A stretch of DNA of 64,000 nucleotides from contig CAZLZO010000003.1 of NCBI GenBank assembly GCA_964564025.1, forward strand, positions 18,992-82,991, in the 5' to 3' direction. Made by a program: the position numbers and the translations under genes. This document shows positions 8,393-16,963 of the stretch, piece by piece. The DNA is from DRYM01 sp964564025 (GTDB taxonomy: Archaea; Thermoproteota; Thermoprotei_A; EX4484-217-1). Position 1 is the first letter of the stretch. The number at the start of each line of letters is the position of its first letter. Below the pieces are notes generated by a model. It saw only the letters and a list, made by a program, of their open reading frames with translations, was not told the origin of the DNA and did not search any database.

Positions 8393-9550
8393 ATGGCTCT
8401 GCATATTCCAGGTACAAAATATTATGTTAAGGTTGAAAGAAGACTCGAAGTTCCTCGAATGATTCCAGCTCTTGTCTCAATAGTTTCAGCAATAGCTGGA
8501 ATACTTCTTGGAGGAATAATATTTCTTGCTGTAGGAATAGATCCTATGGAAGCTTACACTAGAATAGGAAGAGTAGTAACTAACCCTGCATTTTTAGGGA
8601 ATGCTATAGAGGTTTCAATACCCATAATGTTTACTTCACTAGCGCTCATATTGCCTTTCAGAATGGCTTTTTACAATATAGGGGGAGAGGGCCAGTTCGA
8701 AATAGGAGCAATAGTCGCTATGATTCCGGTGATATGGTATTGGGCGGGTTTTGAATTACCAACTTTCATATACTTACCTTTCATGGCGCTTCTAGCTTTT
8801 GTAATAGCGGGCTTATGGGCACTTATACCAGCTTTCTTGAGAGCTAAATGGAAAGTTAATGAAATACTAGTAACACTTATGATGAACTTTATATCCCTAC
8901 AAATAATATGGTATCTCGTATCTCCAGGAGGTCCTTGGAACGAAGCTAACCCAGCATTTAGAGAACGCTATTTAGCATATCTTAAGGAACAGGGTGTAAG
9001 CATTATCCCCGGGTTTAAGGGAACACCTGTTGTTCCAGAAGTAGCTCGAATGCCTACAATACCTGGTTTAGGAATAAATGCTGGATTAGTTCTTGCAATA
9101 GTAATAGCTGTAGTATTATGGTTTATTTCATCAAAAACCATTATAGGCTATGAAGTAAGAATTGTCGGTGAGAGCGAAAAAGCGGCTCAATATGCTGGAA
9201 TTAACTATTTAAGGCTTGTACTTTTAGTAATGTTTATAAGTGGAGGTTTAGCAGGTCTAGGAGGCTTCGTTAACTTAACAGCAGATTTACTTAAGCTATC
9301 ACCTGAAATATCAACGCCAGGTTACGGTTATACCGGAATAATTGCAGCATGGCTTTCAAGACTTAATCCAATAGCAGCATTAATTGTTTCAGTATTCTTC
9401 GGTATTCTGACGCAGTCAGCATATATTATGCAGCAGGAGTTAAGAATTTCACATTATGTTTCAGTAGGTTTCGAAGGACTAATATTCATTCTTTTAGTTA
9501 TTGGAGACTTTTTCGTATACTACAGAGTAAGGTTAATGAAGAAGGTGTAA
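8393..9550 (+). CDS. Nucleoside-type ABC importer permease 1
   Basis: 385 residues with about 8-10 hydrophobic segments, BPD_transp_2 (LivHM/RbsC-like) family. The first membrane segment is around residues 22-50. Characteristic stretches are FYNIGGEGQFEIGA and KWKVNEILVTLMMNF, followed by VRIVGESEKAAQYAGI, typical of the larger subunit of BMP-linked nucleoside transporters (YufP/NupB type). It sits between the ATPase gene and the second permease, 3 bp from the latter, so this is a tight operon. Exact substrate (purine or pyrimidine nucleoside) cannot be read from the permease. Confidence 0.92.
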   Translation: MALHIPGTKYYVKVERRLEVPRMIPALVSIVSAIAGILLGGIIFLAVGIDPMEAYTRIGRVVTNPAFLGNAIEVSIPIMFTSLALILPFRMAFYNIGGEGQFEIGAIVAMIPVIWYWAGFELPTFIYLPFMALLAFVIAGLWALIPAFLRAKWKVNEILVTLMMNFISLQIIWYLVSPGGPWNEANPAFRERYLAYLKEQGVSIIPGFKGTPVVPEVARMPTIPGLGINAGLVLAIVIAVVLWFISSKTIIGYEVRIVGESEKAAQYAGINYLRLVLLVMFISGGLAGLGGFVNLTADLLKLSPEISTPGYGYTGIIAAWLSRLNPIAALIVSVFFGILTQSAYIMQQELRISHYVSVGFEGLIFILLVIGDFFVYYRVRLMKKV

Positions 9551-9553
9551 GCT

Positions 9554-10513
9554 ATGGAGCTTGATATTGTAAACTTATTCTTAATACAGTCATTAACGAT
9601 AGGCACAGTTTATTTAATAGCTACTTTAGGTGAGGTGTTATCTGAAAGAGCAGGAGTAGTTAACTTAGGACTTGAAGGATTAATGGAAGTTGGCGCTACA
9701 GTAGCAATAATAGTTGCACTAATGACTGAAAATGCTTGGATAGGTCTTTTAGCCGCATTCTTAGCGGCTGCAGCATTAGCCGCAATTCATGCTTTCACAA
9801 CAGTTTCCCTGAAACTAAACCAGTTTGCAAGCGGGCTTGCTATATACATTTTCGGCGTAGGCATTGGAGTAACCTTCAGGGGATACGCTAGAGACATAAT
9901 ATTGGGTCCGCAAGCATTACTTAAAATACCTAAAATAAAAGCCGCATTAGCATCAATTAGGATTCCTGGAATAAGCAATATACCGATTATCGGTAGCTTA
10001 TTTAGCTTAGACGCTATGGTGTATTTCGGAATATTCCTAGGACTACTGCTTTGGTTCATCTTCTATAAGACAAGAATAGGGCTTAATATAAGATCCGTTG
10101 GTGAAAATCCCGCAGCAGCAGATGCCGCAGGAGTCAATGTTTTCAGGCTAAGATACATAACAACAATAATAGGTGGAGGACTAGCTGGTGTTGCTGGAGG
10201 ATATCTTATAATAAAAATCGCTACTCAAATAGCTGGAGAAACAGTGATTCTCGGTAGAGGATGGATAGCCATAGCTTTAGTTATTTTCGCATTTTGGGAT
10301 CCATTAAGAGCAATTATAGGAGCATACCTTTTCGGAGCCCTTGAAGCATCTTTCTACTGGCTTCAAGGATACTTTGGTGGTGCAACAGTAGTCATGTTGA
10401 AAGCGGTACCGCATATTTCAGCAATAATAATACTGACAATAATGTCTATTGAAGCACTAAGGAAAAGAATAGGTGCCCCAGAAGCCTTAGGCAAACCATA
10501 TTCAAGAGAATAG
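9554..10513 (+). CDS. Nucleoside-type ABC importer permease 2
   Basis: 319 residues, polytopic, the smaller permease of BMP-linked nucleoside importers (YufQ/NupC type). Family landmarks are GEVLSERAGVVNLGLEGLME near the N-terminus, RSVGENPAAADAAGVNVFR and a C-terminal FAFWDPLRAIIGAYLFGA. It pairs with the 385-residue permease to form the membrane channel. The following gap of about 145 bp carries a new TATA-like box before the binding-protein gene, so the abundant receptor may be transcribed separately. Confidence 0.92.
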   Translation: MELDIVNLFLIQSLTIGTVYLIATLGEVLSERAGVVNLGLEGLMEVGATVAIIVALMTENAWIGLLAAFLAAAALAAIHAFTTVSLKLNQFASGLAIYIFGVGIGVTFRGYARDIILGPQALLKIPKIKAALASIRIPGISNIPIIGSLFSLDAMVYFGIFLGLLLWFIFYKTRIGLNIRSVGENPAAADAAGVNVFRLRYITTIIGGGLAGVAGGYLIIKIATQIAGETVILGRGWIAIALVIFAFWDPLRAIIGAYLFGALEASFYWLQGYFGGATVVMLKAVPHISAIIILTIMSIEALRKRIGAPEALGKPYSRE

Positions 10514-10633
10514 TGAAGGAAAAAGACCAGCCTTACAACATATATTTCAAAAGTTTCTATCGATATTTTTACACACATGTTTTAAGATGTAATTTATGGA
10601 AAAAATTTACATCCTAACAATTCTGTAATAGAC

Positions 10634-10645
10634 CTTTTTATAAAG
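10634..10645 (+). promoter_or_regulatory. TATA-like promoter of the BMP-family binding protein
   Basis: CTTTTTATAAAG lies 20-26 bases before the ATG at 10660, which would make the mRNA nearly leaderless if that ATG is used, or give a leader of about 40 nt if the ATG at 10702 is used. A separate promoter is common for binding-protein genes. Pattern-based prediction. Confidence 0.5.
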
Positions 10646-10659
10646 ATTTATAAACATGT

Positions 10660-12069
10660 ATGGTAAATTATGATGTAGAAAGCCCATTAAAGGGGTTTCT
10701 CATGGGTGAAGTTTCTAGGAGGGACTTCCTTAAAGGTTTAATTGGCGGTCTTCTTGTCGGTGCGGCATTGGGTTTTGGTGGAGGATATGTTTCTGCTCCA
10801 GCAAAGGAAGTCACTAAAACAGTAACAGAAACAACAACGGTTACGGCAGGAGCAGCGCCAACAACAGTAACAGAAACCGTAACTAAGACTGTAGCCGCTG
10901 CACCTACTGAAAAAGTTAAAGCTGGCTGGATTTATATTGGACCAGTAGGCGATTTTGGATGGTCCTATGCTCATAATGCTGGTAGAGAATATGTTCAGAA
11001 AGTTTTCGGAGATAAAATAGAAACAGTTTATGTTGAAAGCGTTCCTGAAGCACAAGTTGGTTCAGCTATTGAGAACTTAATTGATCAAGGAGCCAAAATA
11101 ATATTTACAACAAGCTTCGGCTACATGGATCCAACTCTTGAAGCAGCTAAGAAGCATCCAGACGTTTGGTTCTGGCATTGCGCTGGCTATAAGAGATGGG
11201 ACAATATGGGAACGTACTTTGCAGAATTATACCAAACATATTATCTTAACGGAATAGTTGCTGGAGCATTATCTAAAACGTTAAAGTTTGGATATGTTGC
11301 AGCATATCCAATACCTGAAGTAGTTAGGCATATTAATAGCTGGGTACTTGGAATATGGGAGGGACTATATCATAGATATAAGAGAGGAGAACTTTCAGCA
11401 GACGACTTAAAGAAAGTTGAAGTCCATGTAAAATGGCTTTACTCATGGTATGATCCAGTAGCAGCAGGTGATGCTGCAAGAACATTAGTAAACCAGTTTA
11501 ATGCAGACGTACTTGCTTTCACCGAAGACTCGCCAACAGTATTGCAAGTTGCAGAGGAGTTCCAAGCTCAAGGTAAGAAGGTATGGAGCTACAGTCACTA
11601 CAACGATATGAGAGACTACGGACCTAACGCTCACTTAATGGGTCAGTTAGTTAATTGGGGCTTAATGTACGAATACATTATAGCATATTATTTAGCTGGT
11701 GCTCCAAAGAGCCAGGACCTTTGGTGGCTAATGGGTGATGGAGCGGACACCATTGAAGGTTGGAGAAAAGGCATGGGTGCAGCATTCTACTGGTTACCTG
11801 AGTGGGGAGACATGAAGTCTGAGCTCCTAGCCAAAGGCGTACCGGAATGGGCAATAGATCTGATAATTTCAAAGACTGATTTAATGAAACAAAAATACTG
11901 GGATCCATGGAATGGAAGCTTCTGGGCAGAAATATTTCCAGACTGGGGAGGAATCATAGATCAGGAAGGCAATGTCAAGTTAAAGCCGGGTGAAGTAGCT
12001 GATCACGATTTACTCTGGAGTATTGACTGGTTCGTTTACGGAATAGTAGAGCCTGTACCTAAAGGCTAA
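10660..12069 (+). CDS. BMP-family nucleoside-binding protein with a twin-arginine signal
   Basis: 469 residues. The N-terminus has a Tat motif SRRDFLKG, then a hydrophobic h-region (GLIGGLLVGAALGFGG), then a Thr/Val-rich linker with repeated TVTET units (about residues 48-85) that is probably a surface stalk. The mature domain is Bmp/PnrA-like: WIYIGPVGDFGWSYAHNAGRE, IIFTTSFGYMDPTLEAAKKHP and a GALSKTLKFGYVAAYP stretch. It would capture nucleosides outside the cell for the importer encoded upstream. No lipobox cysteine follows the signal, so anchoring may be by an uncleaved signal. The ATG at 10702 (MGEVSRRDF) would give a more normal Tat signal. tatA and tatC follow immediately. Confidence 0.9.
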   Translation: MVNYDVESPLKGFLMGEVSRRDFLKGLIGGLLVGAALGFGGGYVSAPAKEVTKTVTETTTVTAGAAPTTVTETVTKTVAAAPTEKVKAGWIYIGPVGDFGWSYAHNAGREYVQKVFGDKIETVYVESVPEAQVGSAIENLIDQGAKIIFTTSFGYMDPTLEAAKKHPDVWFWHCAGYKRWDNMGTYFAELYQTYYLNGIVAGALSKTLKFGYVAAYPIPEVVRHINSWVLGIWEGLYHRYKRGELSADDLKKVEVHVKWLYSWYDPVAAGDAARTLVNQFNADVLAFTEDSPTVLQVAEEFQAQGKKVWSYSHYNDMRDYGPNAHLMGQLVNWGLMYEYIIAYYLAGAPKSQDLWWLMGDGADTIEGWRKGMGAAFYWLPEWGDMKSELLAKGVPEWAIDLIISKTDLMKQKYWDPWNGSFWAEIFPDWGGIIDQEGNVKLKPGEVADHDLLWSIDWFVYGIVEPVPKG

Positions 12070-12126
12070 AATAATATCTTAAATAAACCATTTTTTAACC
12101 CATTAACTTTAAAAGCTCAATAAAAA

Positions 12127-12135
12127 CTTATATAG
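12127..12135 (+). promoter_or_regulatory. TATA-like promoter before tatA, with ribosome binding site at 12167-12172
   Basis: CTTATATAG is followed 32 bases later by GGAGGT (12167-12172), which stands 12 bases before the ATG at 12185. The tatA-tatC pair therefore appears to have its own promoter and a leader, unlike several near-leaderless genes in this window. Pattern-based. Confidence 0.45.
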
Positions 12136-12184
12136 ATTCTTTCTTAACATAGCATCAGTGCATGTAGGAGGTATTAGTTAGGAA

Positions 12185-12469
12185 ATGGTCATAACATCGT
12201 GGGAATGGGTTCTAATATTAATATTCATAGGTCTACTAATACTCTGGGGGCCTCAAAAACTTCCACAACTAGCTAGGGCAATAGGTGAAGCTAAAAGAGA
12301 ATTTGAAAAAGCCTCTAAAGGAATAATTGAGGAGCCTCAGACTAAAGCTGAGGAAGTTGATGAAAAAATTATAGAGTTAGCAAAAAGCCTAGGAATAGAG
12401 ACTGAAGGAAAAACTAAAGAACAAATACTTCAAGAAATTATGGAGAAAACTAAGAGTAAGAAAAAGTAA
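12185..12469 (+). CDS. tatA: Twin-arginine translocase subunit TatA
   Basis: 94 residues. One N-terminal membrane helix (about 6-21, WVLILIFIGLLILWGPQKLP) with the TatA/E hinge GPQKLPQLARAIGEAKREFE is followed by a charged amphipathic region and a Lys/Glu-rich tail. TatA forms the protein-conducting element for folded Tat substrates. The gene stands between a Tat-signal nucleoside-binding protein and tatC. Length and motif are typical. Confidence 0.95.
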   Translation: MVITSWEWVLILIFIGLLILWGPQKLPQLARAIGEAKREFEKASKGIIEEPQTKAEEVDEKIIELAKSLGIETEGKTKEQILQEIMEKTKSKKK

Positions 12470-12537
12470 TGAATAATACCAAAGGCATAACATTTTTTAT
12501 CCTAGCTATTCTCTTTAAAAAACCCTAGTGATAGTCT

Positions 12538-13440
12538 ATGAGCAGTGATAGTAGTTCTCCTGAGAAAAAATTACCTTTCGAAGAACACATAGAAGAATTA
12601 AGGCATAGATTAAAAATCGTAGCCATAACCGTAGGCGTTATAACATTAGCTTTAATGATATTACCTGGAGATTTAAGTTTCTTAGAAAGCCCCTTTGAAT
12701 TCTATAAACCGCTTATTGCCGTAATCTTGGATTTCATTAGGATATATGCTTTACCTGAAGGCGTTGAGCTTATAGGAATGAAGTTTATGGCACCCATAGA
12801 GTTATACTTGATCTCATCATTTATTTTAGGTATAGTATTAAGTATGCCTGTAATAATATATGAAACATATAAGTTCGTTGACCCTGCACTTTATCCTCAT
12901 GAAAAACAAATGGCATATCCGTATTTTATGGCATTCGGCATTCTTTTCACTGTAGGAGCTCTTTTCGGCCTTTTCTTACTTGTACCCTTCTTGATTAGAG
13001 CTTCATTACCATTTTATTCTATTGTTGGTGCACAACCTTTAATCTATGTCAGTGACTTCTATGGCTTAGTTTTTGTAGTATCGTTACTAACAGGTTTAGC
13101 ATTCACATTTCCAGTAATTTTCGTCTTGCTTGTTAGACTAGGTTTTATTGACACATCAGTCATAACTAAGAACAGAGGCATATTTTACACAATACTTTTC
13201 ATATTGACTGCAATAATCACACCCGATGGAGGGCCCATAGCAGATTTTGTCCTCTTCATACCTATGGTTCTATTAATGGAGGGAGCCGTAATTATTGCGA
13301 GAAAGTACGAGAAAAGCCCTGATAGAGTAAGGAGAAACATTTTTGCTCGCGAGGAAACCACGAGAAAATGCCCCTATTGCGGCTGCGTGTTTGTAGGAAA
13401 CCGTGTCTTTTGCCCGTGCTGTAAAAGAGCGTTAAAATGA
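12538..13440 (+). CDS. tatC: Twin-arginine translocase subunit TatC with C-terminal zinc ribbon
   Basis: 300 residues. The TatC signature is complete: PFEEHIEELRHRL at the N-terminus, the long periplasmic loop with YETYKFVDPALYPHEK, and TPDGGP before the last membrane segment; about six membrane helices. TatC recognises the twin-arginine signal. Unusually the C-terminal cytoplasmic tail ends in CPYCG..CPCCKRALK (about residues 276-300), a CxxC-CxxC zinc ribbon. I do not know this as a usual TatC feature. The gene follows tatA by 68 bp and converges with the aminohydrolase gene (6 bp between stops). Confidence 0.95.
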   Translation: MSSDSSSPEKKLPFEEHIEELRHRLKIVAITVGVITLALMILPGDLSFLESPFEFYKPLIAVILDFIRIYALPEGVELIGMKFMAPIELYLISSFILGIVLSMPVIIYETYKFVDPALYPHEKQMAYPYFMAFGILFTVGALFGLFLLVPFLIRASLPFYSIVGAQPLIYVSDFYGLVFVVSLLTGLAFTFPVIFVLLVRLGFIDTSVITKNRGIFYTILFILTAIITPDGGPIADFVLFIPMVLLMEGAVIIARKYEKSPDRVRRNIFAREETTRKCPYCGCVFVGNRVFCPCCKRALK

Positions 13441-13446
13441 AAATAG

Positions 13447-14841
13447 CTAAATTAAGGGCCAATTCATTTTCGGCTTAATCTTTGCTCTCCTAATAACTTC
13501 AAACCCTTTCTTCTCGGCTTCCTCAAGCACTTTTTCCTCATCTATTGTAAGGATCTTCCTATTTTCCATGACTACTCTTCCATCTATTATCACCGTATCT
13601 ACATCTTGTCCTTGAGCTGCATATACTAAGTGTGTTATAGGATTAAACATAGGTATTAAATGAGGCTTCCAATAATCTACTAAAATTATGTCTGCTTTTT
13701 TGCTTACTTCTATTGATCCTATTTCCTTATCTAAACCTAAAGCCTTAGCACCATTAACAGTAGCCATTTCAACTACCTGTTCGGCGGTTATGGCTCTGGG
13801 ATCCATGTTTATTAGAGACTGCCCTAGGGCGGCTATTTTCATTTCCTCTATCATATCATAATTGTCATTACTGGGCCCTCCATCACATCCTAACCCAACA
13901 TTTACACCTGCTTCGAACATTTTAGCTACCGGGGTAAGTCCTGAGCCAAGCTTCATATTACATGAAGGATTATATGCTACATGGGTTCCAGTTTTAGCTA
14001 ATATCTTTATTTCGTCATCGCTAACCCATACGACATGTGCTAAAACAACATTTGGTCCAATCATGCCAATCCACTTAACAAACTCTACGGGTCTCATACC
14101 GAAGTTTTTCTTAAAGTACTCTACATCCTCTCTTACCTCTGCTAGATGCATTGTTATACCTATTCCAAGCTCTTTAGCCTTAGCCGCAATTTCCTTGTAC
14201 GTTTCTATAGATACTGCTCCTGGAGTTCTAGGAGCAAACCAAACAAATATTCTCCCATGTTTCCCATGCCATCGCTGATACATGTGTAAAACTTCCTTCA
14301 TTCCTTCCTCTTTAGTCTCAACAAGCCCTGGATATATGATGTTTTCTTCTGTAGCATAGCCTGGGGTATCCATAACATGTCTTCCAAGAACTCCTCTCAT
14401 ACCTACTTGCTCTAAAGCTTCAGCTATTCCTTCAACACCATATCTACCGGAAAGACCTACCTCTAAGAACGTTGTTGTTCCAGATTTAATCATTTCAATC
14501 ATGCATAAAAGAGCACTTATTCTGCCATCTTCTCTAGTATAATTTCCTTGAAGAGGCCAAACATAATCTCTAAGCCAAGGTATTAATTTAACATATTGAG
14601 CCATACCCCTTATCATAGCTTGAGCTAAGTGTATGTGTAGGTCAATAAGGCCAGGCATAACTATTTTACGTGAAGCATCTATTACCTTTTTCGAGTAATC
14701 CTTAAATTCTTTATCAAGCATCTCTCTTTTTCCAACAGCAACTATTTTACCGTCTTCTATCGCTACAGCTCCATCCCTAATTATTCTGCGCTCCTTATCA
14801 ACAGTTATAACATATCCTCCTCTTATGTAAATATCTGCCAA
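13447..14841 (-). CDS. SsnA/TrzN-type amidohydrolase (nucleobase or nucleoside deaminase-like)
   Basis: 464 residues of the metal-dependent amidohydrolase superfamily, class of TrzN/AtzB, SsnA, MTA/SAH and guanine deaminases. Metal-ligand motifs are PGLIDLHIHLAQAMIRGMA (HxH), ITMHLAEVRED (third His), VLAHVVWVSDDE (fourth His) and GCDGGPSNDNYDM (Asp). NPSCNMKLGSG matches the usual NPxSNxKL signature. Such enzymes deaminate or hydrolyse nitrogen heterocycles. The substrate is not evident; a purine or purine-nucleoside product is suggested by the importer and adenine deaminase beside it. It is only moderately similar to the second aminohydrolase at 61578-62960. Confidence 0.85.
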   Translation of the reverse strand: MADIYIRGGYVITVDKERRIIRDGAVAIEDGKIVAVGKREMLDKEFKDYSKKVIDASRKIVMPGLIDLHIHLAQAMIRGMAQYVKLIPWLRDYVWPLQGNYTREDGRISALLCMIEMIKSGTTTFLEVGLSGRYGVEGIAEALEQVGMRGVLGRHVMDTPGYATEENIIYPGLVETKEEGMKEVLHMYQRWHGKHGRIFVWFAPRTPGAVSIETYKEIAAKAKELGIGITMHLAEVREDVEYFKKNFGMRPVEFVKWIGMIGPNVVLAHVVWVSDDEIKILAKTGTHVAYNPSCNMKLGSGLTPVAKMFEAGVNVGLGCDGGPSNDNYDMIEEMKIAALGQSLINMDPRAITAEQVVEMATVNGAKALGLDKEIGSIEVSKKADIILVDYWKPHLIPMFNPITHLVYAAQGQDVDTVIIDGRVVMENRKILTIDEEKVLEEAEKKGFEVIRRAKIKPKMNWPLI

Positions 14842-15139
14842 TTTTTACACCCAATACTTGATATTCTGAGGAAAGAAAAATAACTTTACAAATTTCGCAT
14901 AACCTATCATTTTAAGAATATTCAGAAAGTAATGTTTAAAGAGAGTTTTTAAAAGATCAGCACTATTTCTACTCAGTCTTTCCAATAATCTTTTAAACAA
15001 ATACCTTACATACATGCTCTATAACATTATTGAAATTGTTTACTATAAAGCTCAAATATGGGCGAAATAAATTTAGTTCAAAAAGAAACGTCGATTACTA
15101 CTTCTAGACATGTAGCTGCTTACTCTTAGGTGTACACGT
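14842..15139. other. Divergent intergenic region, 298 bp
   Basis: AT-rich region between the minus-strand aminohydrolase and the plus-strand adenine deaminase. TTTACTATAAAG near 15038-15050 is a possible TATA box for the latter. No open frame or RNA-like structure is evident. Confidence 0.5.
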
Positions 15140-16933
15140 ATGTACATAGGTGGGCTTAGCAAGGAAGTTATAAGATCCCTTATAGCAACAGCTTTAGGTA
15201 GAGAAAAAGCAGACCTGGTTTTAAAGAGCATATCACTTGTAAATGTATATACTGGAGAAATCCTTGAAAACGTGGATGTAGCCGTTAAAAACGGAAGAAT
15301 TGCTTATGTGGGTTCAAATGCTGATCACACAATAGGTTCATTTACTAAAGTAGTTAAGGGGAAAGGTAAGTTTCTTATTCCAGGATTTCTTGATGCACAC
15401 ATACATATTGAAAGTAGCATGCTTACCCCCTTACACTTTTCAGAAGCCGTCTTACCTCATGGAACAACAGGTGTTTTTGTAGATCCTCATGAAATAGCTA
15501 ATGTTCTTGGAAAGGAAGGTGTGAAGTATTTTATAGAGGAAGCAAAGTTAGCTCCAATAAGAATATTTGTTGAAGTACCATCATGCGTTCCTGCAACACC
15601 TGAGGACATTACTGGAGGAAGGCTCGGACCTAGAGAAGTTAGAGAGCTCTTGGAAGATCCTTACACCATAGGTTTAGGGGAAGTAATGGACTTCCATGGA
15701 GTTCTTAGTTTAAGAAAAGATATTTTAGAAAAAATAGCTGAAGCTCACAAATTAAATAAGGTAGTTGATGGTCATGCTCCAGCTCTCTCAGATAAGCATT
15801 TAGCAGCTTATGTTGCTTCTGGAATAACATCAGATCACGAAAGTGTTGAAGCATGGGAGGTTATCGAAAAAGCTAGGCTTGGAATGTACGTTATGCTTAG
15901 AGAGGGCAGTGCATGGAGAGACCTAGATAAAACAATAAAAGCCATCATTAACCATAACATAGATGTTCACATGATTGTCTTTGACACTGACGATAGGAAC
16001 CCCTATGATATAGTTTATGAGGGACACATGGATTACATTGTTAGAAGGGCCATTGAACTAGGTTTAGACCCTATAAAAGCAGTGCAAATGGCAACGATAA
16101 ATGTAGCGCGAAGATTTAAAGTTGAAGACCATATAGGAGGAATAGCTCCAAGCAAATTAGCCGATTTCATAATACTTAAAAACCTAGAGAAAGTTGTTAT
16201 TGAAATGGTTTTTGTGAACGGTAATCTCCTAGTTAAAAACGGTAAATCTCTATGGAAACCTCCGGAAAACTATAAAATACCAAAACATCTCTACAACACA
16301 ATAAACATTAAGCGAATGCTTCTCCCAGAAGATTTCAAGTTAAAAGCGCCTATATCGAGCGGAATAGTAAAAGCTAGAGTGATAGGTATAGTTCCTAATA
16401 AGGCCATAACAAAACATCTCGTTTTAGACGTAAGAGTAGAGAATGGTGAAGTAGTATCAGATACTGAAAGAGATATTTTAAAAATAGCTATGGTTGAAAG
16501 GTACACAGGAGAAGGTAAAGTAGGTTTAGGATTAGTTCATGGATTCGGATTTAAATATGGAGCATTAGCTTCATCCATAGCTCATGATAGCCATAATATT
16601 TTAGTTGTCGGTGTAAGCGAAGACGATATGGCACATGCTGTAAATAAACTGGTAGAAGTAGGTGGGGGAATAATATTCGTAGCAAACAAGAAAACAGAGG
16701 CTCTTGTAGAGCTTCCAGTGGCAGGAATTTTAAGCGATAAACCCGCTGAAGTAGTTGCTGAAAAACTTAGGAAACTTACAGAAACTGTTAGAAAAGCAGG
16801 GTCTAAAATAGATGAACCCTATATGACATTGTCTATTCTCGGTTTAATAGTTATTCCTGAGTTAAGGGTTTTTAATAAAGGATTATTTGATGTTTCAAAA
16901 AACAGTGTAGTAAATGTTTTTGTTGAACAATAA
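15140..16933 (+). CDS. ade: Adenine deaminase
   Basis: 597 residues, the usual length of the Ade family (distinct from adenosine deaminase). Motifs are PGFLDAHIHIESSMLTPLHF (metal HxH), VDPHEIANVLG, VDGHAPALSD, SGITSDHES and a C-terminal AVGGGIIF-like segment (here VEVGGGIIFVANKK). It converts adenine to hypoxanthine and ammonia in purine salvage or breakdown. The start ATG at 15140 gives the standard N-terminus. The next gene, an allantoinase-like amidohydrolase, starts about 30 bp later in the same direction, so the two are likely an operon of purine-ring enzymes. Confidence 0.95.
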   Translation: MYIGGLSKEVIRSLIATALGREKADLVLKSISLVNVYTGEILENVDVAVKNGRIAYVGSNADHTIGSFTKVVKGKGKFLIPGFLDAHIHIESSMLTPLHFSEAVLPHGTTGVFVDPHEIANVLGKEGVKYFIEEAKLAPIRIFVEVPSCVPATPEDITGGRLGPREVRELLEDPYTIGLGEVMDFHGVLSLRKDILEKIAEAHKLNKVVDGHAPALSDKHLAAYVASGITSDHESVEAWEVIEKARLGMYVMLREGSAWRDLDKTIKAIINHNIDVHMIVFDTDDRNPYDIVYEGHMDYIVRRAIELGLDPIKAVQMATINVARRFKVEDHIGGIAPSKLADFIILKNLEKVVIEMVFVNGNLLVKNGKSLWKPPENYKIPKHLYNTINIKRMLLPEDFKLKAPISSGIVKARVIGIVPNKAITKHLVLDVRVENGEVVSDTERDILKIAMVERYTGEGKVGLGLVHGFGFKYGALASSIAHDSHNILVVGVSEDDMAHAVNKLVEVGGGIIFVANKKTEALVELPVAGILSDKPAEVVAEKLRKLTETVRKAGSKIDEPYMTLSILGLIVIPELRVFNKGLFDVSKNSVVNVFVEQ

Positions 16934-16963
16934 CACATAAATTTGTTATGAGGTATGCTTCTC

